Counted from the stretch's first letter, positions 23,301-35,656 are shown. The stretch is DNA of 64,000 nucleotides from Dipteronia dyeriana (GCA_032871835.1 CM065298.1:92379891-92443890); one strand, 5' to 3'. The notes: generated from the letters alone by a model not told the origin. A program made the numbers and translations.

Positions 23301-23756
23301 GACTCGGCGTTTGTCCGAAGTATTTCGGCTTATGTATTGAGGATATCCCCTGTACGAATTTGGTGCAGATTAAGATTTTACAAAGTACTTAATTCTTGTT
23401 CAGTAAAGAGAAGCATTCAGCTTATTCAGTTTATTAAGTATGAAAGTAGATATATTATCTTATACCATATATTACTGAATGCTTATTGTAAAGTGGTTTA
23501 GAAAAGTGTTTTTAAAAGTTTTCATTCACTCACTGGGCGTTAGCGCTCATCCTTTCACTCTCAAATATTTATCCAGGTAGTTGCTCGGTTGTGCGGACTC
23601 AGAAGTTTTGAGGTGGGCCACTTGATGACATCATGAAGCATAAAAGTCATGCATTGTAAATTTTCATGTACACATTTAGAAATATGAGGTAGGCATGGTC
23701 GGGACTGTAAAGTGGTCGGGAGGGTAGGCATGGTCAGAACGTGGTTGGAATTCTAC

Positions 23757-23850
23757 TCGGTCTGTTCGGCCTACTCGGCCTACTTGACCTATTCGGCCCA
23801 CTTGACCTACTCGGCCCACATAGCCTATTCAGTCTACTCTGTCTACTCGG
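23757..23850 (+). repeat. Short CTACTCGGC-type minisatellite
   Basis: About nine degenerate 9-bp units (CTACTCGGC, CTACTTGAC, CTATTCGGC) in the solo LTR. A separate 41-bp duplication lies at 24091-24172 (GCCCACAGGG...GGAGTC twice). Confidence 0.65.
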
Positions 23851-25054
23851 GTTTCTTACTCGGCCTGTTCGGTTTCCCACTCGGGATGGACTGGTTACTT
23901 ATTTTTTTAAAGTGATCGGTTTTTGGTCCGATCGGTCATTTTTGACAAAATTTTTGTAACGAAAGAAAATATATGAAAAGAAATTGCAATTATGTACATT
24001 TTGCACTCTCCTTACATTTTGTTTGTTTAATAGCAAGTATTTTCTATGGAAATCTTAGTAAGTCCTTTTATCATGCTAGTAAAAGTAGAGCCCACAGGGT
24101 TTCCCTCGTACTCAAGAAAGGAGTCAGGGCAGCCCACAGGGCCTCCCTCGAACTCAAGAGAGGAGTCGGGGTGGGTCTTGTCAATATAATTATTTTATTT
24201 TATTAAATTAAATATTTTATTTTTGAATTTAAATAGTTTGAATTTAAAAATTAAAATCAAATAAAAGATATGGGATATTTTTTATTTGAAAGTTTTTAAA
24301 AATCAAATAAAAGATATAAGATATTTTTTATTTGAAAGTTTTTAAAATTTAAATATTATATATGTGATATATATTATTTAATAATAAAAAATAAAAAATA
24401 AAAAATAAAAAATAAAAAATAAAAATAGAAAAAGGTGTTGCGCACAGCACATCACATATATATATATATATATATATAATTTGATATATTTTGTGCAAAA
24501 AACAAGGAGGGTTCACGCATTAACAAAAAAAAACGTGCATCAATTCTTGATTAAAGAGTTGTTGGTTTTTGGTCACACGCATTAAGTGGTGCGTGAATCA
24601 AAGGCGGTGTGTGAAAAGAATATATGCAATTGTTGTGAGATCAATACACCAAAAAGAGAGAAAAGTGTGTAAGTGTTGTATACTTATATCAAAAGAAAGA
24701 GTTTCTTCTTCTTCTCTCTTTTACATCCTCCATTATAGTTCCTGAGTTCGTGACGCGTTACCAGTCCCAGGATATAGCGAGGAAGATCAATGGTACAGGT
24801 CAGGGGCATATCAAAAAAGTGAAGGAGCCTCCAAACGTTTGTATGGTTCTTTTAATTTATTATTATTATTATTATTGATTACAATTTCCTGTATTTACAT
24901 ATATATTTTATTTGTGTAATAATTAGTATATGTATTTGTTTCGAAAATAAATACGATCATAAGTTCACTGGTCCCAGATACAGATTACGATCTGTATAAA
25001 AAAAATATTAAAACCCATTTCCGCTGAGTGACCGGTGAACGGGGTTCCAACAAT

Positions 25055-25066
25055 TGGTATCAGAGC
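25055..25066 (+). promoter_or_regulatory. Primer-binding site for initiator Met-tRNA
   Basis: TGGTATCAGAGC lies two bases after the 5' LTR and is complementary to the 3' end of plant initiator methionine tRNA. Confidence 0.9.
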
Positions 25067-26773
25067 AAAGGCAGTGGCGACTGGCCGATCCCCGGGAACT
25101 CTCACGCGTGATCGTGTGACGAAGCGTGGCTCTCCACTCGGTGGCTTCTTAGAGGAGTGCTCTGATAGGTATCTGTGGGTGTCACCCTAAAGAGTTAGGA
25201 TCGGACCCATACCCATTAGATGGTAATTGGAGCCAACAATTGGTATTAGAGCCAGGTTTATTTTCGGAACAGGAAATTGTTTTCGATGCTTCTGTATGTA
25301 TGATTGTGTAGGCACGATTTAAATTGACTGTATGATGTTTTTTTATGTATATAAATTTTTTTAAATTTACAAAAACATGATTGATCGTTAATTATATGGT
25401 ACTGTGGATTTAGGGTTTATGGGTTGCATAATTTTTTTTATTATATATATTTTTACTATAATTGTATTGTAAAAAAAAAAATGTAACCTATATTGAAGAC
25501 CTGGAAAAATCACGAAGAAGTATTCATGAGATAAATCAGAGTGACCTGAAAAGATTGGAAGTCTCGGAAATTACAAGAAGACCAAGGAATGTCTTGGGGG
25601 TATTTTTGTAATTTTAGATTCTATTTTTTTTTAAAGTTAAATAATCCACTTTACTCGGTCAATTCATGTATGCTTTATATTATATGATGATAAAAACATT
25701 GTCTTGCATACGTATGTCATTTAGATTAGAAGTGCCTATACTAATATATTTGATATGTCATACATGCATCATAAACTGATATTTTATGTATTTTTTTTAA
25801 TATGATTAAAATGGGTAAATACATAAATTGGCTATGAAAATGGGGTTATTTTTTTAATTGTTAAAAAACTTGGTAATTCTCATATAATATTAATCTAGTT
25901 ATTAAAAAGTTTAATAAGTTAGATTGATGAGGTCATTTATAGTAATTAAGATTAATTTGATTAATTTCCTAATTATAAATAAACCGAATATTGTGCTAGA
26001 GTTTTAATAGTTAAAACTTGGTAAATAGTTTACAAAGGCTTAGATTATTCACTAATAGATTAGATTTTTAATTGTTAAAAATCATTAATAATTTATTAGT
26101 TAATTAGAACTTGTTTATAATAATGAATTAGTTAATGCACTAGATAACTTGATTAAAGTTAGCCGTTTGATCCTGTAGAGTCTAGGAGCATTAACAGATA
26201 ATAGAAACCCTAGTTTTAAAATAGTTAGTGGGAGAGGGATATATGACATATATATCCCGCGGTCTCCATCATTAGTTCAACACCGTGAGATCCGAGTGGG
26301 GCCTCGTGACGTCTTTGTTTTCCTCCTCCCTAAGGAAGGTTTCCACAAAGGTCAATACCAAGGTTGACTTCCTAACGGATAGGATTTCTGAGAGTATTTT
26401 GGGATTGACCGACCCTAAGGCGACAATTCTCGAGTTAAGCTCGTAAGATCTGAAATCGTGGGTTACACTCGTAAAGGTTTTGATTAAGTTTGTTAATTAA
26501 AAACCTGGCTGAATAAACGATGGTTGAATGATATGAAATAAGAGTTATTCTAGAATATCATTTGATTGAGAATGTCTCGGTCTAACATGCAAAAATTTGA
26601 TCGACCCTAAGGCGGCACTTTTTTGTGGTATGTTGGATTGTTGTGGTATAGTAACTATTTTTAGGGTAGTTCTAGTTTGTTAAACATGTTCATGCATCAT
26701 GTTTAAATTTATACCAAAGCACCAGCACTTGTTTTAAATAAATGACTGAATGAATGTTTTATTTATTTCAGCA
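25067..26773 (+). other. Copia-1 untranslated leader
   Basis: A 1.7-kb leader has no gene. It contains a second primer-binding-like site, TGGTATTAGAGC, at 25241-25252, preceded by CCAACAAT as at the real LTR junction. GACCCTAAGGCGGCA-like phrases occur at ~26410 and ~26606. TTTATTTATTTCAG directly before the gag ATG is a good splice acceptor, so part of the leader may be an intron. Confidence 0.5.
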
Positions 26774-27505
26774 ATGTCTTCTGCATTAATTCAAATTCTC
26801 GCAAACGACAAATTAACTGGTGATAACTACACAAAGTGGAAACTTAATATTAATGCAATATTGGTCATTAAAGACCTTAAGTTTGTGCTTACGGAGGAAC
26901 GTCCTCCAGCGCCTATTGCCAATGCCACACAAACTGTTCATGAGCCATACCGGCGATGGGTCTCATCTGATGAGAAGACCCGAACATATCTGTTGGCATT
27001 TATGACAGACGTGCTTGTCACAAATCATGAACCAATGACTTCAGCATTCGAAATCATGAAGTCATTGCAAGCTATATTCGGGCAGCCCTCTGAGCAAAAG
27101 CGACATGAAGCTGTTCGTTCCGCTATGCTCGCTCACATGAAGGAAGGAAAGTCAGTTCGGGAACATGTCCTGAGCATGATGTCCTACTTCAACACGGCAG
27201 AAGTCAATGGCGGGGCCATTGACGAACCCAGTCAGGTGAGTATCATACTGACGACTCTTCCGAAGAGTTTCGATCAGTTTAAAAGCAACTACGGGATGAA
27301 CAAGTTAAAGTTCAGTTTTACACAGTTGCTCAATGAGCTCGCTACCTTTGAGTCCTTGATTAAGAACAACAAAGGCAAGACCGGTGAGGCAAATGTTGCC
27401 GAACCATCTTCCTCTAATAATAAGAAGAGGAAAAGGTCCGCTGGGAAGGCAAAAGGAAAGCCCAAACCTAAAAAAGCCCAAAGCAAAAAAGAAGGGCACC
27501 TCCAC
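26774..27505 (+). pseudogene. gag: Copia-1 gag
   Basis: The ATG at 26774 is preferred over 26750 because it follows the CAG acceptor. The protein starts MSSALIQILANDKLTGDNYT and continues with the copia gag fold (YTKWKLNINAIL, RRWVSSDEKTRTYLL, HEAVRSAMLAHMKEG, VREHVLSMMSYF, LPKSFDQFKSNY). It ends in a Lys-rich tail. A frameshift near 27430-27500 puts the CCHC knuckle (CFHCNKVRHWKRNC, ~27525) in the next frame; the usual Gly before His in the knuckle is Arg. Gag would package element RNA in cytoplasmic particles. Here it is truncated before the knuckle. Confidence 0.8.
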
Positions 27506-30500
27506 TGACCAAGACAAAGGAAAATGTTTCCATTGTAACAAGGTCAGGCACTGGAAGAGGAACTGTCCTCAGTATCTGGAGGAGGTAGCCAAGAAGAAAA
27601 AGATGAAAGGTAAATATGATTTACTTGTTCTTGAATCTTGTTTAGTGGAAGATGATTCTTCACCCTGGATAGTTGATTCGGGGGCTACTAATCATGTTTG
27701 TTCTTCTTTACAGTGGACTGATTCTTGGACACAGCTAAAGGAGGGAGCCTTCTCAATGCGTGTGGGGTAGGGGGATGTCGTATCGGCCAAAGCAGTGGGA
27801 GCAATAAGATTGCAATTTTGTAATAATAATAGTTTTTTATTATTAAACAATGTTTTTTATACTCCTGGATATACACGGAATTTGATTTCCAATTCTAAGT
27901 TATTAGAACAAAAATATTCTGTTTCTTTTAATAATAAGTATATTATTATAGGAAAGAATGGTCTGAATATTTGTTCAGGAATTAATGAAAACAATTTGTA
28001 TGTATTAAGACCTTTAATACATACTACACTGCTCAACACCGAAATGTTTAAGGTTGAAAAACCAAAAACTAAACGATATAAGATTTCTCTAGATAATGAA
28101 ACGTATCTCTAGCATCTAAGGCTTGGTCATATCAACCTTGACCGGATAAACAGATTAGTAAAAAGCGGACCTTTAAGTGAGTTAAAGGTTGGCACCTTAC
28201 CTGTCTACGAATCTTGTCTGGAAGGTAAGATGACTAAGAGACCTTTTACTGGAAAAGGGCTTAGAGCTAAAGAACCGCTAGAGCTTATACATACAGACGT
28301 CTGCGGACCGATGAATGTTAAAGCTAGGGGTTATTATGAGTATTATGTCACCTTTATAGATGACTACTCAAGATACGGATATGTCTACCTGATGCAACGA
28401 AAGTCGGAAACATTTGAAAAGTTTAAAGAATTCTGAGCTGAAGTTGGGAATCAATTAGGTAGGACTATCAAGTCACTACGATCGGATCGGATCGTGGAGG
28501 TGAGTACCTTGACTAAGAGTTTGAAGACTTCATGGTAGAGCATGGGTTAGTTTCCCAACTCACAGCTCCTAGTACACCTCAGCAAAATGGTGTAGCGGAG
28601 AGGAGAAATAGAACCCTAATGGAAAATGGTGAGATCTATGATTAGTTTCTCATCATTACCAAATTCCTTCGGGGGATATGCGTTACAAACAGTGACATAC
28701 ATTTTGAATGTAGTGCCATCCAAATCTGTTCCTAAGACTCCCCTAGAGTTATAGAATGGTCGTAAAGCTAGTTTACGACATTTTCACATTTGGGGGTGTC
28801 CAGCACACGTGCTGAAGAACAGAGCTGGAAAGCTAGACTCCAAGTCTGTTGTCTGCCTATTTGTAGGATACTCCAAGGAGACCAGAGGTGGACACTTCTA
28901 TAGTGCCGAAGATAACAAAGTATTTGTATCGACAAATGCAACGTTTCTTGAGGACAATTACATTAATGACTGTAAATCTCGTTCCAAGATTGGATTAAAT
29001 GATTTGGAGCCTGGTGAGACTAGTGCTTCATCAACAAGAGTTGTTGATCCACAAACATCTGAGAGTCAAATGGTTCCTGATCAGGATACACTACCACCTA
29101 GACGTAGTGAGAGGGTTGTGAGACAACCTGAACGCTATTTAGCTATAGGTGAGGGACAAGGTGTTGTTTCTACTGATAGTGTGGATGATCTATTGACATT
29201 TAAGAATGCAATGGAAGATCCTGATAAAGAGGAATGGCTTAAAGCCATGAATCTCGAGATGGAGTCCATGTACTCTAACTCAGTCTGGGATCTTGTAGAT
29301 TTACCAGATAAGGTAAAACAAATTGGGTGTAAGTGGATCTACAAGAGAAAGAGAGGAGTGGACGGGAAGGTAGAGACCTTCAAGGCAAGGCTAGTGGCCA
29401 AGGGTTATACCCAGAAAGTGGGGGTAGATTATGAAGAGACCTTCTCGCCAGTAGCCATGTTTAAGTCTATTAAGATTCTCTTATCCATTGCTGCCTATTT
29501 CGATTTTGAAATTTGGCAAATAGACGTCAAGACTACATTCTTGAATGGCAATCTTAATGAAAGCATCTATATGATGCAACCATAGAGATTCGTGTCTCCA
29601 GATCAAGAGCAAAAGGTTTGCAAGCTGCAAAGGTCCATCTATGGACTTAAGCAAGCATCTAGATCCTGGAACATTAGGTTTGATGATGTGATCAAAACCT
29701 ATGGCTTCGAGCAAAACGTCAATGAGCCTTGTGTCTACAAGCGCACCATTGATAAAAAAGTAGTTTTCTTGGTCCTATACGTAGATGATATCCTACTCAT
29801 TGGGAATGATGTGGGAGTGTTATCTAATGTAAAGGGCTGGCTGGCTAGCCAATTCCAAATGAAAGATTTAGGAGAGGCAAGTTATGTTCTAGGGATCCAA
29901 CTTATAAGAGATCGTAAGAACAAACTTGTAGCACTGTCTCAGGCATCATATATCGACAAGATTCTTGTACGATTTTCGATGTAAAACTCCAAGAAAAGTA
30001 ATTTACCTTCCAGGCATGGAGTTCACTTGTCTAAGGATCAGTGTCCTAAGACACCTTAAAAAGTTGAGGATATGAGACGTGTTCTCTATGTATCAGCAGT
30101 AGGTAGTCTCATGTATGTTATGTTATGCACGAGACTGGACATCTGCTATGCAGTGGGAGTAGTCAACATATACAAGTCCAACCCAGGATTAGATCATTGG
30201 GTTGCTGTCAAGATTATTCTCAAGTATCTTCGGAGAATGAGAAATTATATGCTAGTGTATTCCGGACAGGATTTGATCCCGTTATGATACACGAATTCTG
30301 ATTTTCAGTCAGACAGGGATTCTAGAAAATCCACGTCTGGATCAGTATTCACCCTGGGTGGTGGAGCCATTGTATGAAGAATTATTAAGCAATCTTGCAT
30401 TGCTGACTCCACCATGGAAGCCGAATATGTAGCTGCTTGTGAAGCTGCTAAAAAGGCTGTTTGGCTCCATAAGTTCTTGAGTGATCTGGAAGTTGTTCCA

Positions 30501-30764
30501 GACCTGGATAAGCCCATCACACTTTATTGTGATAACAGTGGTGCTGTGGCTAATTCCAAAGAACCAAGAAGCAACAAGAGAGGGAAGCATATAGAGAGAA
30601 AGTATCATCTCATCAGAGAGATAGTGTAGAGAGGAGATGTGATCGTCACCAAGATAGCCTAACAAGACAATCATGTTGATCCATTTACGAAGACCTTACC
30701 GGCTAAAGTGTTTTCGGGTCACCTAGATGGTCTAGGGTTACAAGACATACCTCACATGCTTTAG
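27384..30764 (+). pseudogene. pol: Copia-1 pol (protease, integrase, reverse transcriptase, RNase H)
   Basis: One frame holds nearly the whole polyprotein. It has knuckle; protease WIVDSGATNHVC (~27665); pre-integrase LRLGHINLDRI; integrase core with HTDVCGPM and FIDDYSRYGYVYL (~28280-28380); the WxKAMxxEMxS start of reverse transcriptase (~29235); YVDDILLIGND (~29780); and RNase H with TMEAEYVA and LYCDNSGA (~30410-30540). The end, IPHML, stops at 30762. Premature stops lie at 27768, 28110, 28434, 28755, 29583, 29982, 30057, 30285, 30375, 30627 and 30660. A 5-bp duplication near 28488 and an extra A near 28622 shift and restore frame. The copy is dead. Confidence 0.85.
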
Positions 30765-30767
30765 TGC

Positions 30768-30778
30768 AAGTGGGAGAT
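30768..30778 (+). promoter_or_regulatory. Polypurine tract
   Basis: AAGTGGGAGAT lies directly before the 3' LTR, at the standard second-strand priming site. Confidence 0.85.
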
Positions 30779-33700
30779 TGTTGGGGTTTATGCCCTAAGC
30801 ATGTAATTTGTAAATGGATTTATGAAGTAAATAAAAGGAAATGTTCAATTCATTCTGTTATGTTATTTATTTATAAACTTATGTACATATTAACATCCTA
30901 TATTGCCGGATGTAATCTCGACCTGTGTATATGAGTGTCATATACAGATGGATACAGTAAGAGACGTGCAATCTAAAGAGTCCATAGATAGCAAATAAAG
31001 CTAGGTACTTTATTTATGGTTAATCTATAGTTGTGGTCCATTCCGTAATGTACAGTGATTCTATCATGAATCATTCATATGATATATGGGAATGGAGACA
31101 CCTTGTTTGATGTGATCATATAGAACTGGGCCATGATCTATATGAATCTCACACAAAGATTCATTTACCTATGAGATTCATATATATCAACTAATGCTGG
31201 CTATATATGGGTGATCTTAATTCTGAGTGTCTTATCGACTCCTTCAGGTTAGATCGTGGTCTTTGATATATCATGGGTAAGGTCAGATGTATTTCCTGAT
31301 CAATATACTCCGTATGTTGGGATGCGATTTGGCTTGTGGTTGGGAAGGTTTGTACACAATAGTGGAATCCACTCTTTCTTGTGAGAAGTAGATGGTAGTT
31401 CCCTTAAGGGTTGATTCGGGGCTTGGACAATATGAGCGCTCTCCTAATTCCATGAGGAAGTAAGATTTATTGTTCATTAGAGAATCAATGGTACTTAAAG
31501 GATATATGTAATTAGAGGGGTATAACGGATATTATGACCCAGCTCTAATTATGAACTATTCTGGGGATCACACCATATGTAATAGCTATATCGATGGACA
31601 CCGAGTTGTATCGGTCTATGTAAAAATGTCTGCAGTTGAGAGAGTGCAGCTTCGGGTTTTTAGTGGAATAATACCGGAGTTAATAATCAAGGAATATTAA
31701 TTAAAGAGTTTAATTAATGATTCCGAGGATTATTGGAGCTCAAAATACTGTGGGTCCATTAGGTCCTCTTGCTAGCCCGATCGATTTAGGTAACAAGGGT
31801 CACAGTTAATTAATTGGATTGTCCAGTTAATTGTGTTACGAAAGTGACGTATTTATTCTGGAATTAATTGAATAATGAGATTATTTAATTAATAGATAAC
31901 TGTGATTAAATAACTTAAATAATGAGATTATTTTATTATGTTATTAATCATTAAATGGAGGGTGTATGTTGATATTTATTTTTGAATAAACTAAGATGAT
32001 ATGATTATTTTATTTTATTAAATTAAATATTTTATTTTTGAATTTAAATAGTTTGAATTTAAAAATTAAAATCAAATAAAAGATATGGGATATTTTTTAT
32101 TTGAAAGTTTTTAAAAATCAAATAAAAGATATGAGATATTTTTTATTTGAAAGTTTTTAAAATTTAAATATCATATATGTGATATATATTATTTAATAAT
32201 AAAAAATAAAAAATAAAAAATAAAAATAGAAAAAGGTGTTGCGCACAGCACAACACACATATATATAATTTGATATATTTTGTACAAAAAAAAAGAGGGT
32301 TCATGCATTAACAAAAAAAAACGTGCATCAGTTCTTGATAAAAGAGTTGTTATTGGTTTTTGGTCAAACACATTAAGTGATTCGTGAATCAAAGGCAGTG
32401 TGTGAAAAGAATTTATGCAATTGTTGTGATATATTCAAGTAAGGTGTGTGTGAGATCAATATACCAAAAAGAGAAATAATGAGATTATTTAATTAATAGA
32501 TAACTGTGATTAAATAACTTAAATAATGAGATTATTTAATTATGTTATTAATCATTAAATGGAGGGTGTATGTTGATATTTATTTTTGAATAAAATAAGA
32601 TGATATGATTATTTTATTTTATTAAATTAAATATTTTATTTTTGAATTTAAATAGTTTGAATTTAAAAATTAAAATCAAATAAAAGATATGGGATATTTT
32701 TCATTTGAAAGTTTTTAAAAATCAAATAAAAGATATGAGATATTTTTTATTTGAAAGTTTTTAAAATTTAAATATCATATATGTGATATATATTATTTAA
32801 TAATAAAAAATAAAAAATAAAAAATAAAAAATAAAAAAAGAAAAAGGTGTTGCGCACAGCACAACACACGTATATATAATTTGATATATTTTGTACAAAA
32901 AAAAAGAGGGTTCATGCATTAACAAAAAAAACGTGCATCAGTTCTTGATAAAAGAGTTGTTATTGGTTTTTGGTCAAACACATTAAGTGATTCGTGAATC
33001 AAAGGCAGTGTGTGAAAAGAATTTATGCAATTGTTGTGATATATTCAAGTAAGGTGTGTGTGAGATCAATATACCAAAAAGAGAAATAATGAGATTATTT
33101 AATTAATAGATAATTGTGATTAAATAAATTAAATAATGAGATTATTTAATTATGTTATTAATCATTAAATGGAGGGTTTATGTTGATATTTATTTTTGAA
33201 TAAAATAAGATGATATGATTATTTTATTTTATTAAATTAAATATTTTATTTTTGAATTTAAATAGTTTGAATTTAAAAATTAAAATCAAATAAATGATAT
33301 GGGATATTTTTTTTTTGAAAGTTTTTAAAAATCAAATAAAAGATATGAGATATTTTTTATTTGAAAGTTTTTAAAATTTAAATATCATATATGTGATATA
33401 TATTATTTAATAATAACAAATAAAAAAAAAATAGAAAAAGGTGTTGCGCACAGCACAACACACATATATATAATTTGATATATTTTGTACAAAAAAAAAA
33501 GAGGGTTCATGCATTAACAAAAAAAAACGTGCATCAGTTCTTGATAAAAGAGTTGTTATTGGTTTTTGATCAAACACATTAAGTGATTCGTGAATCAAAG
33601 ACAGTGTGTGAAAAGAATTTATACAATTGTTGTGATATATTCAAGTAAGGTGTGTGTGAGATCAATATACCAAAAAGAGAAATAATGAGATTATTTAATT

Positions 33701-35297
33701 AATAGATAATTGTGATTAAATAAATTAAATAATGAGATTATTTAATTATGTTATTAATCATTAAATGGAGGGTGTATGTTGATATTTATTTTTGAATAAA
33801 ATAAGATGATATGATTATTTTATTTTATTAAATTAAATATTTTATTTTTGAATTTAAATAGTTTGAATTTAAAAATTAAAATCAAATAAAAGATATGAGA
33901 TATTTTTTATTTGAAAGTTTTTAAAAATCAAATAAAAGTTATGAGATATTTTTTATTTGAAAGTTTTTAAAATTTAAATATCATATATTTGATATATATT
34001 ATTTAATAATAACAAATAAAAAATAAAAAATAAAAAATAAAAATAGAATAAGGTGTTGCGCATAGCACAACACACATATATAATTTGATATATTTTGTAC
34101 AAAAAAAAAGAGGGTTCATGCATTAACAAAAAAAAACGTGCATCAGTTCTTGATAAAAGAGTTGTTATTGGTTTTTGGTCAAACACATTAAGTGATTCGT
34201 GAATCAAAGGCAGTGTGTGAAAAGAATTTATGCAATTGTTGTGATATATTCAAGTAAGGTGTGTGTGAGATCAATATACCAAAAAGAGAAATAATGAGAT
34301 TATTTAATTAATAGATAACTGTGATTAAATAACTTAAATAATGAGATTATTTAATTATATTATTAATCATTAAATGGAGGGTGTATGTTGATATTTATTT
34401 TTGAATAAAATAAGATGATATGATTATTTTATTTTATTAAATTAAATATTTTATTTTTGAATTTAAATAGTTTGAATTTAAAAATTAAAATCAAATAAAA
34501 GATATGGGATATTTTTTATTTGAAAGTTTTTAAAAATCAAATAAAAGATATGAGATATTTTTTATTTGAAAGTTTTTAAAATTTAAATATCATATATGTG
34601 ATATATATTATTTAATAATAACAAATAAAAAATAAAAAATAAAAAATAAAAATAGAAAAAGGTGTTGCGCACAGCACAACACACATATATATAATTTGAT
34701 ACATTTTGTACAAAAAAAAAAAGAGGGTTCATGCATTAACAAAAAAAACGTGCATCAGTTCTTGATAAAATAGTTGTTATTGGTTTTTGGTCAAACACAT
34801 TAAGTGATTCGTGAATCAAAGGCAGTGTGTGAAAAGAATTTATGCAATTGTTGTGATATATTCAAGTAAGGTGTGTGTGAGATCAATATACCAAAAAGAG
34901 AGAAAAGTGTGCAAGTGTTGTATACTTATATCAAAAGAAAGAGTTTCTTCTTCTTCTCTCTGTTACATCCTCCATTATAGTTCCTGAGTTCGTGACACGT
35001 TACCAATCCCGGGATATAGTGAGGACGATCAGTGGTACAGACCAGGAGCATATCAAAAAAGTGAAAGAGCCTCCAAACGTTGGTATGGTTCTTTTAATTT
35101 ATTATTATTATTATTATTGATTACAATTTCCTGTATTTACATATATATTTTATTAGTGTAATAATTAGTATATGTATTTGTTCCGAAAATAAATACGATC
35201 ACAAGTTCACTGGTCCCAGATACAGATTACGATATTTATAAAAAATAATAATTTAAAACCCATTTCCGCTGCGTGACCGGTGAACGGGGTTCCAACA
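30779..35297 (+). repeat. Copia-1 3' LTR with tandem expansion
   Basis: Starts TGTTGGGGTTTATGCCC and ends GGTTCCAACA, as the 5' LTR does. It lacks the solo gypsy LTR but carries four extra copies of an internal ~604-bp segment. Confidence 0.9.
31871..34902 (+). repeat. Five tandem ~604-bp units inside the 3' LTR
   Basis: Units start with AATAATGAGATTATTTAATT at 31871, 32475, 33085, 33681 and 34290 (lengths 604, 610, 596, 609 and ~613). Each runs through TTGCGCACAGCACAAC, an (AATAAAA)n stretch of variable length and CAATATACCAAAAAGAGA. Units differ by only a few substitutions and by the A-rich tract. The 5' LTR has one unit. Confidence 0.9.
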
Positions 35298-35302
35298 AGT
35301 AT

Positions 35303-35656
35303 GACTAAGCACATTTGGAAAGAACCCATATTTATTAGTTGTAATTGCACGATGTGAAAATATCACGTTATTATTTTCATATTAATTAGTGTTGATAATT
35401 TTCAGTTTCCTATTGAAGAACAGGATGTAAATCTTGTCAATGGTAGACGATGTCATAAAATATGCATAATTTACATAATTTAATGAATGAATATTATTAC
35501 ATCATTTGATGAATGAATTGTATTACATAATTTAATGAATGAATATTATTATATAATTTAATGAATGAATATTGTTACATAATTTAATAAATGAATATTA
35601 TTACATAATTTAATACAACTTCACTACTGTACAACATTCATGCCTCGTATTTGTGG
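35303..35656 (+). other. MULE-2 middle: post-transposase sequence and 26-bp tandem repeat
   Basis: After the copia TSD the MULE resumes with GACTAAGCACATTTGG. From 35473 to 35615 a 26-bp unit (CATAATTTAATGAATGAATA plus ATTATTA-type end) repeats about 5.5 times. No coding sequence is evident. Confidence 0.7.

Larger units (their letters stand above)
22435..24183 (+). mobile_element. Solo Ty3/gypsy-type LTR inside the copia-1 5' LTR
   Basis: This 1,749-bp segment is absent from every 3' LTR copy. It starts TGTAACACCC and ends GTCTTGTCA, between ATATG (22430-22434) and ATATA (24184-24188), a probable 5-bp duplication with one mismatch. It carries TATA-like AGTATATATATTAG (~22627) and CACTGGGCGTTAGCGCTCA (~23532), a phrase I know from plant chromovirus (Tekay/Del-type) LTRs. 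No internal domain remains, so it is the product of LTR-LTR recombination. Confidence 0.65.
21205..25052 (+). repeat. Copia-1 5' LTR
   Basis: Starts TGTTGGGGTTTATGCCC and ends GGGGTTCCAACA. It contains one copy of the ~604-bp segment that is repeated five times in the 3' LTR, interrupted by the insertion at 22435-24183. Confidence 0.9.
21205..35297 (+). mobile_element. Copia-1: nested Ty1/copia LTR retrotransposon
   Basis: A 14,093-bp element has TG...CA LTRs and a perfect 5-bp duplication AGTAT at 21200-21204 and 35298-35302. The 5' LTR is 21205-25052, the primer-binding site 25055-25066, gag starts at 26774, pol runs to 30764, the polypurine tract is 30768-30778 and the 3' LTR is 30779-35297. 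Domain order protease, integrase, reverse transcriptase, RNase H identifies Ty1/copia. The LTR sizes differ (3.85 and 4.52 kb). A gypsy solo LTR sits in one and a tandem expansion in the other; without these each is ~2.1 kb. The first ~215 bp of the LTRs differ at about 10 positions, so the insertion is moderately young. Confidence 0.9.

Noticed and set aside
23712..23959. Overlapping ORFs rich in Leu/Tyr/Ser
   Set aside because: They are the CTACTCGGC minisatellite of the solo LTR read in two frames.
24430..24480. Long AT dinucleotide run as a promoter
   Set aside because: Simple microsatellite of variable length among the LTR units. Similar runs occur at 15340 and 43760.
32189..34207. Recurring minus-strand ORFs sharing MIHESLNVFDQKPITT, once per unit
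   Set aside because: They recur because the ~604-bp LTR unit recurs. They run into A-rich repeat sequence and show no domain or codon bias.
21205..35297. The element as two separate retrotransposons because the LTR lengths differ
   Set aside because: Identical LTR ends, one perfect AGTAT duplication and a single PBS/PPT set show one element; the size difference is explained by the solo LTR and the tandem expansion.
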